This document shows, piece by piece, positions 8,873-17,848 of a DNA stretch of 64,000 nucleotides. Both the position numbers and the translations under genes were made by a program. The notes beneath the pieces were generated by a model, which had not been told where the DNA came from, searched no databases, and worked only from the letters and a program-made list of their open reading frames with translations. Source of the stretch: Marinobacter daepoensis DSM 16072 (GTDB taxonomy: Bacteria; Pseudomonadota; Gammaproteobacteria; Pseudomonadales; Oleiphilaceae); contig NZ_ATWI01000010.1 of assembly GCF_000421165.1 (NCBI RefSeq), positions 372,001 through 436,000 on the forward strand, read 5' to 3'. Each line of letters starts with the position of its first letter. Position 1 is the stretch's first letter.

Positions 8873-9994
8873 ATGGAATTCGAAAAACTGCTTCGGCTGA
8901 TGGTGGAAAAGGGTGGCTCTGACCTGTTTATCACGGCAGGGGTTCCGCCAAGCATGAAAGTAAATGGGAAAGTGTTGCCGGTAACCAAGAACGCACTGAC
9001 GCCAGAACAGACGCGGGAACTCGTCTATGGTGCCATGAATGATAAGCAGCGTGCAGAATTTGAAGAAACCCACGAGTGTAACTTCGCGATCAGTGCCCGG
9101 GGCATCGGGCGATTCCGGGTTTCTGCTTTTTTTCAGCGCAACCTGTGTGGCATGGTGCTTCGCCGGATCGAGGTGAAAATCCCCCAGATTGATGACTTGT
9201 CGCTGCCGGAAATTATCAAGGATCTGGCCATGACCAAGCGCGGCCTGATCATGTTTGTGGGCGCTACGGGCACGGGTAAGTCGACGTCTCTGGCTGCCAT
9301 GCTCGGGCATCGAAACCGGAACAGCCGGGGGCATATCATTTCCATTGAGGATCCGATTGAGTTTGTTCACCAGCATCAGGGATGCATTGTGACTCAGCGG
9401 GAAGTGGGGATTGATACCGAGAGTTTTGAGGTGGCGCTGAAAAACACACTCCGTCAGGCACCGGATGTCATTCTGATTGGTGAGGTACGGACTCGGCAAA
9501 CCATGGAGTATTCGGTGCAGTTTGCTGAGACTGGTCACCTGTGTCTGGCAACGCTCCACGCCAACAACGCGAACCAGGCGCTGGACCGGATTATTCAGTT
9601 TTTCCCGCCGGAGCAGCACAACCAGATCTGGATGGATCTGTCGCTCAACCTGAGAGCTATTGTCGCCCAGCAGTTGATACCGACGCCCGATGGTAAGGGG
9701 CGCAAGGCGGTAATCGAAGTGCTGATCAATACCCCGCTGGTAGCGGACCTGATCCGTAAGGGTGAAGTTCACAGGCTGAAAGAGCTGATGGCCAAGTCCA
9801 ATGAGTCCGGCATGCAAACCTTCGACCAGGCGCTCTACACGCTGTATTCCGAAGGCTCCATTACCTACGAAGACGCGCTGGCCCATGCAGATTCCGCGAA
9901 CGACCTGCGTCTGATGATCAAGCTGGGAACCGATGCCCAGGGGGCAGACAAGCTGTCGTCATCGGTTGACAAGCTCACCATTCAGGACGATTAA
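8873..9994 (+). CDS. pilU: PilU, PilT-paralogous retraction ATPase
   Basis: 373 residues. Walker A GATGTGKST (130-138), VILIGEVRTRQT for Walker B and ATLHANNA as His box are intact. It lacks the exact AIRNLIRE sequence of PilT and has a longer acidic C-terminus, both typical of PilU. PilU works as a PilT-dependent accessory retraction motor that adds force. It lies 21 bp after pilT. Downstream (10008-10030) there is a short G/C-rich inverted repeat without a T tract. Confidence 0.95.
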   Translation: MEFEKLLRLMVEKGGSDLFITAGVPPSMKVNGKVLPVTKNALTPEQTRELVYGAMNDKQRAEFEETHECNFAISARGIGRFRVSAFFQRNLCGMVLRRIEVKIPQIDDLSLPEIIKDLAMTKRGLIMFVGATGTGKSTSLAAMLGHRNRNSRGHIISIEDPIEFVHQHQGCIVTQREVGIDTESFEVALKNTLRQAPDVILIGEVRTRQTMEYSVQFAETGHLCLATLHANNANQALDRIIQFFPPEQHNQIWMDLSLNLRAIVAQQLIPTPDGKGRKAVIEVLINTPLVADLIRKGEVHRLKELMAKSNESGMQTFDQALYTLYSEGSITYEDALAHADSANDLRLMIKLGTDAQGADKLSSSVDKLTIQDD

Positions 9995-10085
9995 CGTCCT
10001 TGTTTTTCGCCCCCGCTTGCCGGGGGGCGTCCGCCTAATACCAAAGTTGTAATTTGTTAGCTGAACGAACCAGTAGTTTTGGCAT

Positions 10086-10115
10086 TTGAGGCCATTGGCC
10101 TGTGCTGCGTATACT
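10086..10115 (+). promoter_or_regulatory. Candidate sigma-70 promoter of the FadL-family gene
   Basis: TTGAGG (10086-10091) and TATACT (10110-10115) are separated by 18 bp. They lie 28 bp before the ATG, which has a strong AAGGAG ribosome binding site. Position and boxes fit a housekeeping promoter; not tested. Confidence 0.5.
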
Positions 10116-10143
10116 CCGCGCGATTCTAAAAAAGGAGTACACC

Positions 10144-11547
10144 ATGCACAAAAATTCCAAAGCACTCGTAAAAGCAATTCGCCTGGCCTCGTTGGCGGCC
10201 ATTGCTGCTCCAGCCAGCGTTATGGCCGGTGGCTTCTCGTTGAACGAGCAAAGCGCCAGCCAGATGGGTGTGGCCAATGCCGGTGCGGCGGCAAACCCTG
10301 AAAACGCGACCACCGTTCTTTTTAACCCCGCTGGTATGAGCCAGTTGTCGGGTACCAACCTCTCGTTTGGTGCGGCCTTTCTGGACATTGATGCCGAAGC
10401 GAAGAGCGGGAGCGTCGAATCTGGCCGGAACAACCCTGGTGTGCCGGTGACTCCTGGCAGCGATGGTGGTGATATTGCAGACCTCGCGGTGTTGCCGAAC
10501 CTGTACCTGACCCATGAAATTAACGACTCAATAGACGTTGGTTTTGGTATCCATGCGCCCTATGGCCTGGCTGCAGACTATGACAATGACTTCGCAGGCC
10601 GTTTCTTTGCGGATAAGACGGAGTTGAAAGCCATCGCATTTACTCCCTCTATTGCGATCAATAACGGCCAGGGTCTCTCAATGGGGCTTGGGCTGAACAT
10701 CCTGTACGCAGAAGGTCGCCTGAGCCGGTTTCAGGACCTGAGTGCGAGTGTCGGCCCGGCGGCTCTGATGCTTGAAGAGCCCTACGCCGATGCCGAGGGT
10801 GATGACATTGGAGTGACCTTTCGGGTGGGCTTCCTCTATGAATTATCGGAAGCGACGCAGCTGGGCCTGACCCTGCAAACGGGAACCGAACTGGAACTGG
10901 ATGGTGATCTGGAAATCTCCGGTATTCCCAACCCGGCGAATCCGACGGGCCCGACCCTGACCGTCAGTGAAGATATCAAGGTACCGTTGGCGATTCCTGA
11001 GAGTGCCACGCTGGGTATTCGCCATCGCTTGACGGATGACGTCACGCTGCTGGCGGGTGCGACCTACGCCCGTTGGAGCCGCTTTGAAGAGCTGGATATT
11101 GTCAGCGATCAGGCAGGTGGCCCCATTGCCCAGGCTCCGGTGGATGGTGCGGTTATCTCTCACGTTACCGAGCGCTGGAAGAATACCTGGCAGCTCAATG
11201 CTGGTGCGATCTGGCAGGCAACTCCGGCATGGGCATTCAAGGCCGGATACGCCTGGGATGAGTCCCCGGTTGATGACTACGTCACGGCACGAGTGCCCTC
11301 CAGTGACCGCCACTGGCTGACTCTGGGTGCGCGCTGGGCCGATGTTCAGAGTGGCTGGAGCGTGGATGTTGCCGTCGGTACGCTGCTGTTCAAGGATGAT
11401 CCGGAGTTCACCGAGCGGAATTACCAGCACGGAAACCCGGGCCAGGTGGCGGAACTCGCGCCGGGCATTTCAGATCCCAGCTATTATAAAGCCGAGTACG
11501 ACCTGAGTGCCTGGAGTGCAGCCTTCGAAATCAGCAAAGCGTTCTAA
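10144..11547 (+). CDS. Outer membrane FadL/OMPP1/TodX-family transport protein
   Basis: 467 residues. The start at 10144 is set by AAGGAG at 10132-10137 and by a clear signal peptide ending in VMAGG. The mature N-terminus GGFSLNEQSASQMGVANAG and the NPAGMS motif soon after are hallmarks of FadL-type porins, where the N-terminal plug guides hydrophobic substrates; the last residue is Phe, as required for beta-barrel assembly. Expected substrates are long-chain fatty acids or other hydrophobic molecules. It is monocistronic by position. A second, more divergent FadL-like porin is encoded at 35355-36692. Confidence 0.9.
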   Translation: MHKNSKALVKAIRLASLAAIAAPASVMAGGFSLNEQSASQMGVANAGAAANPENATTVLFNPAGMSQLSGTNLSFGAAFLDIDAEAKSGSVESGRNNPGVPVTPGSDGGDIADLAVLPNLYLTHEINDSIDVGFGIHAPYGLAADYDNDFAGRFFADKTELKAIAFTPSIAINNGQGLSMGLGLNILYAEGRLSRFQDLSASVGPAALMLEEPYADAEGDDIGVTFRVGFLYELSEATQLGLTLQTGTELELDGDLEISGIPNPANPTGPTLTVSEDIKVPLAIPESATLGIRHRLTDDVTLLAGATYARWSRFEELDIVSDQAGGPIAQAPVDGAVISHVTERWKNTWQLNAGAIWQATPAWAFKAGYAWDESPVDDYVTARVPSSDRHWLTLGARWADVQSGWSVDVAVGTLLFKDDPEFTERNYQHGNPGQVAELAPGISDPSYYKAEYDLSAWSAAFEISKAF

Positions 11548-11585
11548 CAATTTGCTGGCTCCGGTTGGCTGAATCCATCCAGGTT

Positions 11586-11903
11586 TTAGCCGACGACCTG
11601 CCCCCGGTAGATGATCTTTCGCTGCCGGGGCGCGTCCTTTCCCCCTCCTGCTTTGGCAGGGTCTTCCTGAGGTCTGCAGGACTTCCCCAGTTCCGGGACT
11701 CTCTGTTTCAGCACTTCCCACGTCTGTATCAGGTGTTTTGAGCGGGTTTTGCCAGCATAGGTGGCAAGGCTAGTGGCCAGGTTGGCTTCATCAAGGTGGA
11801 GCTTGACGCCAAATTCAGACTGTATGAGACGACGGCATTGATGAACGAGTTTGAGCAGGCTGGGGTCGAACAGCCAGTTGCGTTCGTTGGTTGCGGAATT
11901 CAT
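11586..11903 (-). CDS. Hypothetical protein, 105 aa
   Basis: The ATG at 11903 is preceded by GAGG with 8-nt spacing; further upstream in-frame ATGs lack such a site. The protein starts MNSATNERNWLFDPSLLKL and ends in a Lys/Arg/Gly-rich tail (about residues 75-105). No signal peptide or membrane segment. I do not recognise a family. The sequence has a well-behaved globular N-terminal part (hydrophobic pattern LLKLVHQCRRLIQSEFGVKL), so it looks like a real cytosolic protein. It sits convergent to the FadL gene and downstream of polA. Confidence 0.6.
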   Translation of the reverse strand: MNSATNERNWLFDPSLLKLVHQCRRLIQSEFGVKLHLDEANLATSLATYAGKTRSKHLIQTWEVLKQRVPELGKSCRPQEDPAKAGGGKDAPRQRKIIYRGQVVG

Positions 11904-12034
11904 CGCTTGGACCTCGCATTGATGTCGCTGTACGGGGCTTTTGCCCCGAGACCCGGATAACAATGCAGAATCCATGCCCTTATGGCAGGGCGCGTGTTTA
12001 TTCACTTTCGGGGTGATCTGGCTGGGCGTTGTGC

Positions 12035-12079
12035 GCCCTGTTTCTGTGCCCGGCGGCGGGATCTGGGCAGAAACAGGGC
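12035..12079. repeat. Long inverted repeat 3' of polA
   Basis: GCCCTGTTTCTG (12035-12046) and CAGAAACAGGGC (12068-12079) pair perfectly over 12 bp, with further CCC/GGG pairing inside after a small bulge. It starts 11 bp beyond the polA stop. There is no T tract on either side. It may stabilise the polA mRNA 3' end or stop transcription in both directions. Confidence 0.55.
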
Positions 12080-12089
12080 AGGGGCTTTC

Positions 12090-14810
12090 TTAGTGGGCCT
12101 GATCCCAGTTGTCGCCAATGCCGGCTTCCACCAGCAAAGGTACATCCAGGTTCGCGGCTGAGGACATGCGTCTGACCAGGCCGTCCCTTACATTTTCCAC
12201 CGCGTCTTCGCGGACCTCGATGATCAGTTCGTCGTGCACTTGCATGGTCATGCAGGCGTCACTGGCGTGCTCGGTACGCAGCCAGTGATCAACATCAATC
12301 ATCGCTCGTTTGATGATGTCAGCTGCCGTTCCCTGCATGGGGGCGTTAATGGCGGTGCGCTCGGCGGCCTGCTGCAGCTGCTTGTTGCGGGCATTAATCT
12401 CGGGCAGGTATAGCCTGCGGCCATAGAGCGTTTCGACATAGCCATCGTCGTGGGCCTGCTTGCGGATGTTGTCCATGTATGTCAGGACGCCGGGATAGCG
12501 TTCGAAATAGCGGTCAATGTAGGCCTGGGCAGTTTTGCGGTCGACCTCCAGCTGGCGAGCGAGTCCAAATGCGGACATGCCGTAGATCAGGCCGAAGTTG
12601 ATGGCTTTTGCGCTGCGTCGCTGATCTCCGGTGACCTCGTCGACGGAAACGCCAAACACTTCCGCCGCCGTCGCTTTGTGAATGTCCTCACCGCGTTCAA
12701 AGGCTGTCAGCAAGCCTTTGTCGCCAGACAGGTGAGCCATTATCCGCAGCTCGATCTGGGAGTAATCCGCCGCCAGCAGTTTGTAACCCTCCGGTGCGAT
12801 AAACGCCTGGCGTATGCGCCGGCCTTCTTCGGTCCGGATCGGGATATTCTGAAGGTTTGGTTCAGAGGATGACAGGCGCCCTGTGGCGGTCACGGCCTGG
12901 TGGTAGGAAGTGTGAACGCGGCCAGTGCGATGGTGAATCAGCTCGGGCAGGGTGTCGGTGTAGGTGGACTTGAGCTTGCTCAGGCTCCGGTGTTGCACAA
13001 TCAGGCGGGGCAGCTCATGTTCATGGGCAAGTTCCTGAAGGACCGGCTCGGCAGTGGACGGGGCGCCTTTGGGGGTTTTCTTGATGACCTTCAGGCCCAG
13101 CTTGTCGTAGAGAATCGCCTGGAGCTGTTTGGTCGATCCCAGATTGAAGGCTTCCCCGGCCACGTCGTGGGCTTCCTTCTCAAGCGTTGCCATGCGCTCG
13201 GCCAGTTCCTGACTGTGCCGGCGCAGGGTGCTGGCGCTGATCAGGGTGCCACGCTGCTCCATTCGGGAGAGTACCGGCACCAGGGGCAGGTCTATGTTCC
13301 GGTAAACCGACTCCAATCTGCCGGTGCCTTGCAGGAGCGGGCTGAGGACCTGATGCAGCCGAAGGGTAATGTCGGCGTCCTCCGCCGCGTAGGGGCCGGC
13401 TTTTTCCAGATCGATCTGGTTGAACGTGAGTTGCTTGGCTCCTTTGCCGGCGATGGACTCATAGCTGATGGTCTCCTCGTCGAGGTAAGCCTTCGCCAGA
13501 CTGTCCATGTCGTGCCGGGTTGCCACCGAGTTGAGGACGTAGGACTCCACCATGGTGTCCTCCGCAATCCCTTCAAGATGAATGTCGTGGTTGGCCAGAA
13601 CGTTTTTATCGTACTTGAGGTTCTGCCCGACCTTTTTCTTTTCGGGGTCTTCCAGCAGTGGTTTCAGTTGCGCCAGGATCGACTCGCGATTCAGTTGCTC
13701 CGGTGCACCCATGTAATCGTGAGCCAGTGGCACATAGGCGGCTTTTCCCGGCTCGATGGCAAAGGAGACGCCAACGACTTCCGCTTCCATGTACCGAAGA
13801 CTGGTGGTTTCGGTGTCAAAGGCGAACAGGTCTGCGTCTTTCAGCTCCTGGAGCCACTGGTCGAATTCAGCCTGGTCGGTAATAACGTCATACTGTTTCT
13901 CCACTTCAGCTCGGGGTGCGGTGTCCGGGAATGGCTGCTGCGGATTTGCATCGTTCTCCAGTTCCGTAATCCAACCTCGGAACTCATACTCTTTAAACAG
14001 ATCCAGCAGGGTGGTGTTGTCCTGCTGGCGCTCCTGGAGGTCTTCCAGGCCAAAGGCCAGTTCCACGTCGGTGCGTATGGTGGCCAGTTCGCGGCTCAGC
14101 GGCAGCGTCTCAGTGGCGTCCCGGAGGTATTCTCCGATTTTCCCTTTGATCTCATTGGCATGGTTGATCAGGTTATCCAGGTCTTCGTATGCCTGAAGCC
14201 ATTTCACGGCGGTTTTGGGCCCACACTTGTTGACCCCGGGGATGTTATCAACCTTGTCGCCGACCAGTGCGAGGTAGTCGATGATCTGTTCGGGGGTTAC
14301 CCCGAACTTTTCAATCACGCCTTCCCGGTCCATGGCGGTTTCCGTCATGGTGTTGATGAGCGTGACATGGTCACTGACGAGTTGCGCCATGTCTTTGTCA
14401 CCGGTTGAAACCACAACGTCGATGCCTTTGCTGGTGGCTTCGTGGGCGAGGGTGCCGATAACGTCGTCGGCTTCAACGCCCGGGACGACGAGCAGGGGCA
14501 GGCCCATGGCACGGACGATGTTGTGAATGGGCTCAATCTGCATTGCCAGGTCGTCCGGCATCGGGGGACGATTCGCTTTGTATTCTTCATACATCTCATG
14601 CCGGAAGGTCTTGCCCTTGGCATCGAAGACCACCACGGTTTTCGAGCCCGGGAAATCCTGCTCAATGCGCCTCAGCATACTAATGACACCTTTAATGGCG
14701 CCCGTTGGGTGATTCTTGCTGGTCGTCAGCGGTGGCAGGGCATGGTAGGCACGGAACAGGTAGGACGATCCGTCCACCAGAACCACGGGAGGGTTGGTTT
14801 GGTCAGTCAT
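12090..14810 (-). CDS. polA: DNA polymerase I
   Basis: 906 residues from the ATG at 14810 (MTDQTNPP). Three domains in order: the 5' nuclease (LVDGSSYLFR; VVSTGDKDM; SGDK-like Asp-rich helix region), a 3'-5' proofreading exonuclease with its metal-binding FDTET at 331-335, and family A polymerase with YSQIELRIMAHLSGD (motif A) and the QVHDELIIEV motif C near the C-terminus. Since the exonuclease acidic residues are kept, proofreading should be active, unlike in Bacillus-type PolA. The gene removes RNA primers and fills repair gaps. It is divergent from a DUF2782 gene. Confidence 0.97.
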   Translation of the reverse strand: MTDQTNPPVVLVDGSSYLFRAYHALPPLTTSKNHPTGAIKGVISMLRRIEQDFPGSKTVVVFDAKGKTFRHEMYEEYKANRPPMPDDLAMQIEPIHNIVRAMGLPLLVVPGVEADDVIGTLAHEATSKGIDVVVSTGDKDMAQLVSDHVTLINTMTETAMDREGVIEKFGVTPEQIIDYLALVGDKVDNIPGVNKCGPKTAVKWLQAYEDLDNLINHANEIKGKIGEYLRDATETLPLSRELATIRTDVELAFGLEDLQERQQDNTTLLDLFKEYEFRGWITELENDANPQQPFPDTAPRAEVEKQYDVITDQAEFDQWLQELKDADLFAFDTETTSLRYMEAEVVGVSFAIEPGKAAYVPLAHDYMGAPEQLNRESILAQLKPLLEDPEKKKVGQNLKYDKNVLANHDIHLEGIAEDTMVESYVLNSVATRHDMDSLAKAYLDEETISYESIAGKGAKQLTFNQIDLEKAGPYAAEDADITLRLHQVLSPLLQGTGRLESVYRNIDLPLVPVLSRMEQRGTLISASTLRRHSQELAERMATLEKEAHDVAGEAFNLGSTKQLQAILYDKLGLKVIKKTPKGAPSTAEPVLQELAHEHELPRLIVQHRSLSKLKSTYTDTLPELIHHRTGRVHTSYHQAVTATGRLSSSEPNLQNIPIRTEEGRRIRQAFIAPEGYKLLAADYSQIELRIMAHLSGDKGLLTAFERGEDIHKATAAEVFGVSVDEVTGDQRRSAKAINFGLIYGMSAFGLARQLEVDRKTAQAYIDRYFERYPGVLTYMDNIRKQAHDDGYVETLYGRRLYLPEINARNKQLQQAAERTAINAPMQGTAADIIKRAMIDVDHWLRTEHASDACMTMQVHDELIIEVREDAVENVRDGLVRRMSSAANLDVPLLVEAGIGDNWDQAH

Positions 14811-14845
14811 ATCAAAACAAGTCCGGATTCTGATTGAAGCGTGGA

Positions 14846-14874
14846 TTGGCTTGTGCAACGCTTGTGGTTATAAC
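14846..14874 (+). promoter_or_regulatory. Candidate sigma-70 promoter of the DUF2782 gene
   Basis: TTGGCT (14846-14851), 17 bp spacer, TATAAC (14869-14874), located 24 bp before the ATG at 14899 in the polA-divergent intergenic region. Confidence 0.55.
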
Positions 14875-14898
14875 GATGGTTTAAAGGGTACCACGAAA

Positions 14899-15237
14899 AT
14901 GAAACGAATCGCCTTCTCCGCCCTGCTGCTGGGCGGCTTCTCTTCGACTTTGCTGGCTCAGGATGAAGGAGCCCTGGATGCGACGCCAGTGGTGACGCCT
15001 CAGGAGCCCGTGGTGATTTCGGATTACCAGCCGCCAGAAGGTGGCGCGGAGATTGTGATTCGCCCCGGCGAGAATGAAGTGTTTTACGAATACCGGGTCA
15101 ATGGCCAGTTGATGGAAATTAAAGTGGTGCCAGAGGTTGGTCCTGAGTACTACCTGGTGCCCGCAGAGGGCGGTGGCTGGGCGCAGGATACCGAGTCAGA
15201 TCTGATGGTTCCGAGTTGGGTCATTTTCCGCTGGTAA
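14899..15237 (+). CDS. DUF2782 family periplasmic protein
   Basis: 112 residues with a signal peptide (KRIAFSALLLGG, cleaved near LLAQ). The mature part contains IVIRPGENEVFYEYRVNGQLMEIKVVP and ends PSWVIFRW, which matches the DUF2782 pattern found beside polA in Pseudomonas-type genomes. Function unknown. The ATG is chosen because it starts the signal peptide and lies 24 bp behind a plausible promoter. Divergent from polA. Confidence 0.85.
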   Translation: MKRIAFSALLLGGFSSTLLAQDEGALDATPVVTPQEPVVISDYQPPEGGAEIVIRPGENEVFYEYRVNGQLMEIKVVPEVGPEYYLVPAEGGGWAQDTESDLMVPSWVIFRW

Positions 15238-15257
15238 TGCCCGCGCCTTCCCTGCGT

Positions 15258-15731
15258 TCAGATCAGGTTGACCTCGACCGGGTCTGAACGCTGGCTTTCC
15301 AGGCCTTCTACATCAATGGTGGTGATCGAAAACTCGTAGGCGCCTGGCGGCATGTCTGCCAGTGTGTACCGTGTTGTGCTGCCGTCGCTCAGGGGAATAA
15401 CATTGAAACTGTCGCGGTGCTTGAGCCGGAAGTAAATCCGATACCCGGCAATCTGGCCCGGCGTTAGGGCGGTGCCGTCTTCGCGGGTCATGGGGGGATT
15501 CCAGGTCAGTGTTTTCGGGGCTGCGGTTTCCGGGGTGTCTTGGCCAAGCGTGGCGAGAAGATCGCCCTGGGCCTGTTTCAGGCGGGAGTCTGCCACTTCC
15601 GAAGCGCGCTTGGAGTCCAGTTTGCTGGCCCGGGTGTCCTCCTGACAACCTGCCACCAGAAACGCGGCACAAAGGGCCAGCGCCATGGCCATTGCGCGCG
15701 GCAAATGGCCCCGGATTAATAATCTTGTCAT
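15258..15731 (-). CDS. Lipoprotein with fibronectin type III-like domain
   Basis: About 157 residues. The N-terminus is basic then hydrophobic and ends in the lipobox FLVAGC, so the mature protein should be a lipoprotein. After an Ala/Asp/Lys-rich linker, the segment from LTWNPP through GYRIYFR to PGAYEFSITTID has the strand pattern of a fibronectin type III domain. The start is uncertain: ATGs at 15731 and 15743 are both in frame and both lack a strong ribosome binding site; I use the first before the hydrophobic stretch. The gene is convergent with the DUF2782 gene. Ligand unknown. Confidence 0.7.
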   Translation of the reverse strand: MTRLLIRGHLPRAMAMALALCAAFLVAGCQEDTRASKLDSKRASEVADSRLKQAQGDLLATLGQDTPETAAPKTLTWNPPMTREDGTALTPGQIAGYRIYFRLKHRDSFNVIPLSDGSTTRYTLADMPPGAYEFSITTIDVEGLESQRSDPVEVNLI

Positions 15732-15996
15732 GGCTACTCGCATACGGGGTGCTGTTAGCACCCTCACGCTGTCGTTTTTACGTATGGCACCGGAATAAAT
15801 CAGGGAGACGGCTTCGTTCAATAAGAAGTGTGCGATTATGCCAGCGGGTACTCTGTGATCAAGTGAAAAATCGGTAAAAACCCGTATTTTGGTTTAGTGT
15901 GAACATTCTAATTTTTGATCGTAACTTGGTAGGCGAATGTTACCAGTGGCCCGGCAGAGTCCGGAGCCAGACGACTCGAAGAGAGGGAGAGTAATC

Positions 15997-16416
15997 ATGG
16001 GTAAGCTGAAATCCTATCAGGAACAATTGCAGGACATCGTAGAGAAGGGCATCAACGCAGCGGAAGATCAGCAGAAGAAACTGGCTTCCAAGCCGTTCGA
16101 CTATGCCGAGAAGCTGGAAGCCGAAGCTCGCGAGTACAGCGTGAAGAGCTTGCGCGAGCGTTACAATGGTTATTCAGAAAACCTGTTCGGACAGCTGCGT
16201 TCTCTGAATACCCGTTTTGGCAATTTTGCGGCTGAACTGGTCGCCAAGCTGGAAAAAGAGGCTGCCGAAGGTGCGGATGCTGTCTCTGAGGTGGCTGAAG
16301 ATGTGGCCGATGCTGCGCAGGAAGCCAAGAAGACCGTGGTGGCTAAAAAGCCAGCCGCCCGCAAGACCGCAGCGCGGAAGCCGGCTGCGAGCAAGGCCGG
16401 GGCCGCGACTGCCTGA
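15997..16416 (+). CDS. Phasin-like coiled-coil protein with a Lys/Ala/Pro-rich basic tail
   Basis: 139 residues. The ATG follows a strong GAGAGGGAGAG purine tract. Residues 1-100 are amphipathic helix (YQEQLQDIVEKGINAAEDQQKK; LRSLNTRFGNFAAELVAKL) of the type seen in phasins and apolipoprotein-like granule proteins. The last 30 residues carry repeated KKPAARKTAARKPAASK units like the histone H1-like tail of PhaF, which binds DNA. A role at PHA or wax-ester granules, or as a nucleoid protein, is an inference; no PHA genes are in the window. It ends in a strong terminator at 16434-16467. Confidence 0.65.
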   Translation: MGKLKSYQEQLQDIVEKGINAAEDQQKKLASKPFDYAEKLEAEAREYSVKSLRERYNGYSENLFGQLRSLNTRFGNFAAELVAKLEKEAAEGADAVSEVAEDVADAAQEAKKTVVAKKPAARKTAARKPAASKAGAATA

Positions 16417-16433
16417 TCAGCTCGCCGGTGCCA

Positions 16434-16467
16434 GAAAAAAAGGGCGCTCTCAAGAGCGCCCTTTTTT
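16434..16467. terminator. Bidirectional intrinsic terminator
   Basis: An 8-bp stem GGGCGCTC/GAGCGCCC (16442-16449 and 16454-16461) with TCAA loop, eight A before and six T after. It separates the convergent phasin-like gene (plus) and DUF4124 gene (minus) and can serve both. Confidence 0.93.
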
Positions 16468-16477
16468 ATCGGGTTGT

Positions 16478-17125
16478 TTAATCGCTTTCCGGCTCAATAG
16501 GCAGGGTTCGTTTTTCACCGGTGATTTTCTCAAGCCGCCGAATGTCGGTTTCGTAGGCTTGTGTCATTTCGCTGATGTCGTGTTGCTGGGCTGAGATTTC
16601 CCGCTCGACGTCCCGGATCTGCGCTTCCAGCCGATGAATCTTTTCCAGAGTGCTCTCTGGAATTGGGCGTCCTGCCCGTTCCATATCCGCTGCCCGGCTC
16701 TGCTCGTTGTCCAGTTGGCTGGAAATCACCGAGATGTTGCCGCGTTTGAGCTGGATAATGCCTTCAAGTTCCCGGATTTTACGATGCATGGCGCGCACGG
16801 CCTGATCCGGGTGGCTGAAACGTTTCAGCAGAATACGGTCCTGTTCCTGCTGGATCTCCAACTGGTGCTTACGTTCCTTCTCGGCCTCCCGCGCGGCTAT
16901 TTCCTCGGCGGTCGGGGCCGGAGGGATGGACTCCACCACCCGGCCATTATTGCTCAGGATGTCATAGCCCCGAGTGGTGGCCTCCTGAGGAATCGTGTTG
17001 CTGATCACCAGTCTGCCGTTTTCATCTGTGTAACGGTACATGGTGGCCTCGGCGCTGGCTGCCAGCAACAAACCCAAGGCCGCAACGCCGGCAACAACAG
17101 GAGAAGCGGTCAGTCGGTAACGCAT
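16478..17125 (-). CDS. DUF4124 domain protein with C-terminal coiled coil, exported
   Basis: 215 residues with a signal peptide (VAGVAALGLLLAASAEA). Right after cleavage comes MYRYTDENGRLVISNTIP, the DUF4124 motif in which an aromatic-rich hairpin begins the mature protein. The rest (about residues 75-205) is charged, heptad-like helix suggesting a periplasmic coiled coil. Function unknown. It lies 3 bp after pyrE on the same strand, so it is co-transcribed, and uses the shared terminator at 16434-16467. Confidence 0.85.
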   Translation of the reverse strand: MRYRLTASPVVAGVAALGLLLAASAEATMYRYTDENGRLVISNTIPQEATTRGYDILSNNGRVVESIPPAPTAEEIAAREAEKERKHQLEIQQEQDRILLKRFSHPDQAVRAMHRKIRELEGIIQLKRGNISVISSQLDNEQSRAADMERAGRPIPESTLEKIHRLEAQIRDVEREISAQQHDISEMTQAYETDIRRLEKITGEKRTLPIEPESD

Positions 17126-17128
17126 GCC

Positions 17129-17767
17129 TCAGACTCCGTAACGATCCCGGTAACTGGCCACGGTCTCCGCATGGCCGGAAAACTCCGGATTGGCCTTCAG
17201 GTAATCCAGTACCTGATCAAGACGAATGATACTGATCACAGGGATGCCATATTCTTTTTCGACTTCCTGGATGGCGGACAGCTCGCCATTGCCTTTCTCT
17301 TGCCGATCGAGGGCAATCAGTACACCGGCCGGTTCTGCGCCCGCAGCCCGGATGATGTCGATGGATTCGCGGATGGCGGTGCCGGCTGTGATCACATCGT
17401 CAACAATCAATACCTTACCTTGTAGTGGAGCGCCAACAATATTGCCACCCTCACCATGGTCTTTCTTTTCTTTGCGATTAAATGCAAAAGGCTTGTTTTC
17501 GCCGTTGGTTGCCAACGCCATGGCGGTAACCGTAGCCAACGGAATGCCCTTATAGGCAGGCCCGAAAATGATGTCATAATCCAGCCCGCTGCGCGAAACT
17601 GCCGCAGCGTAGGCTTTGCTCAGTTCGAGCAGGTCGTTTCCGGTGTTGAACAGCCCAGCGTTGAAAAAGTAGGGGCTGGTGCGCCCGGATTTGAGTGTGA
17701 ATTCTCCAAAACGCAGAACATTCCGCTGGATGGCAAACTCTATAAATTTTTTCTGATAGTCATGCAT
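17129..17767 (-). CDS. pyrE: Orotate phosphoribosyltransferase
   Basis: 212 residues. The PRPP-binding motif [13 protein letters not shown] and the preceding PAYKGIPLA loop are intact. It makes OMP from orotate and PRPP in pyrimidine synthesis. The ATG at 17767 begins [11 protein letters not shown], the typical family start. It is divergent from crc (81 bp between the starts), the same arrangement as in Pseudomonas. Confidence 0.96.
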   Translation of the reverse strand: MHDYQKKFIEFAIQRNVLRFGEFTLKSGRTSPYFFNAGLFNTGNDLLELSKAYAAAVSRSGLDYDIIFGPAYKGIPLATVTAMALATNGENKPFAFNRKEKKDHGEGGNIVGAPLQGKVLIVDDVITAGTAIRESIDIIRAAGAEPAGVLIALDRQEKGNGELSAIQEVEKEYGIPVISIIRLDQVLDYLKANPEFSGHAETVASYRDRYGV

Positions 17768-17848
17768 GGCAAGGCTTCTGGCGGGGTTTGATCTTTAATT
17801 AAAGCGTAAAAACGGTATCATACACACAAACCGAATCAGGGAACACGT

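Noticed and set aside
8744-9886. A 380-codon minus-strand open frame opposite pilU
   Set aside because: Antisense to PilU with intact Walker motifs; no ribosome binding site and no domain.
12900-14408. A 502-codon plus-strand open frame inside polA
   Set aside because: It lies wholly antisense to a full-length DNA polymerase I with all motifs. Long antisense frames are common at this GC content; the product has no recognisable domain.
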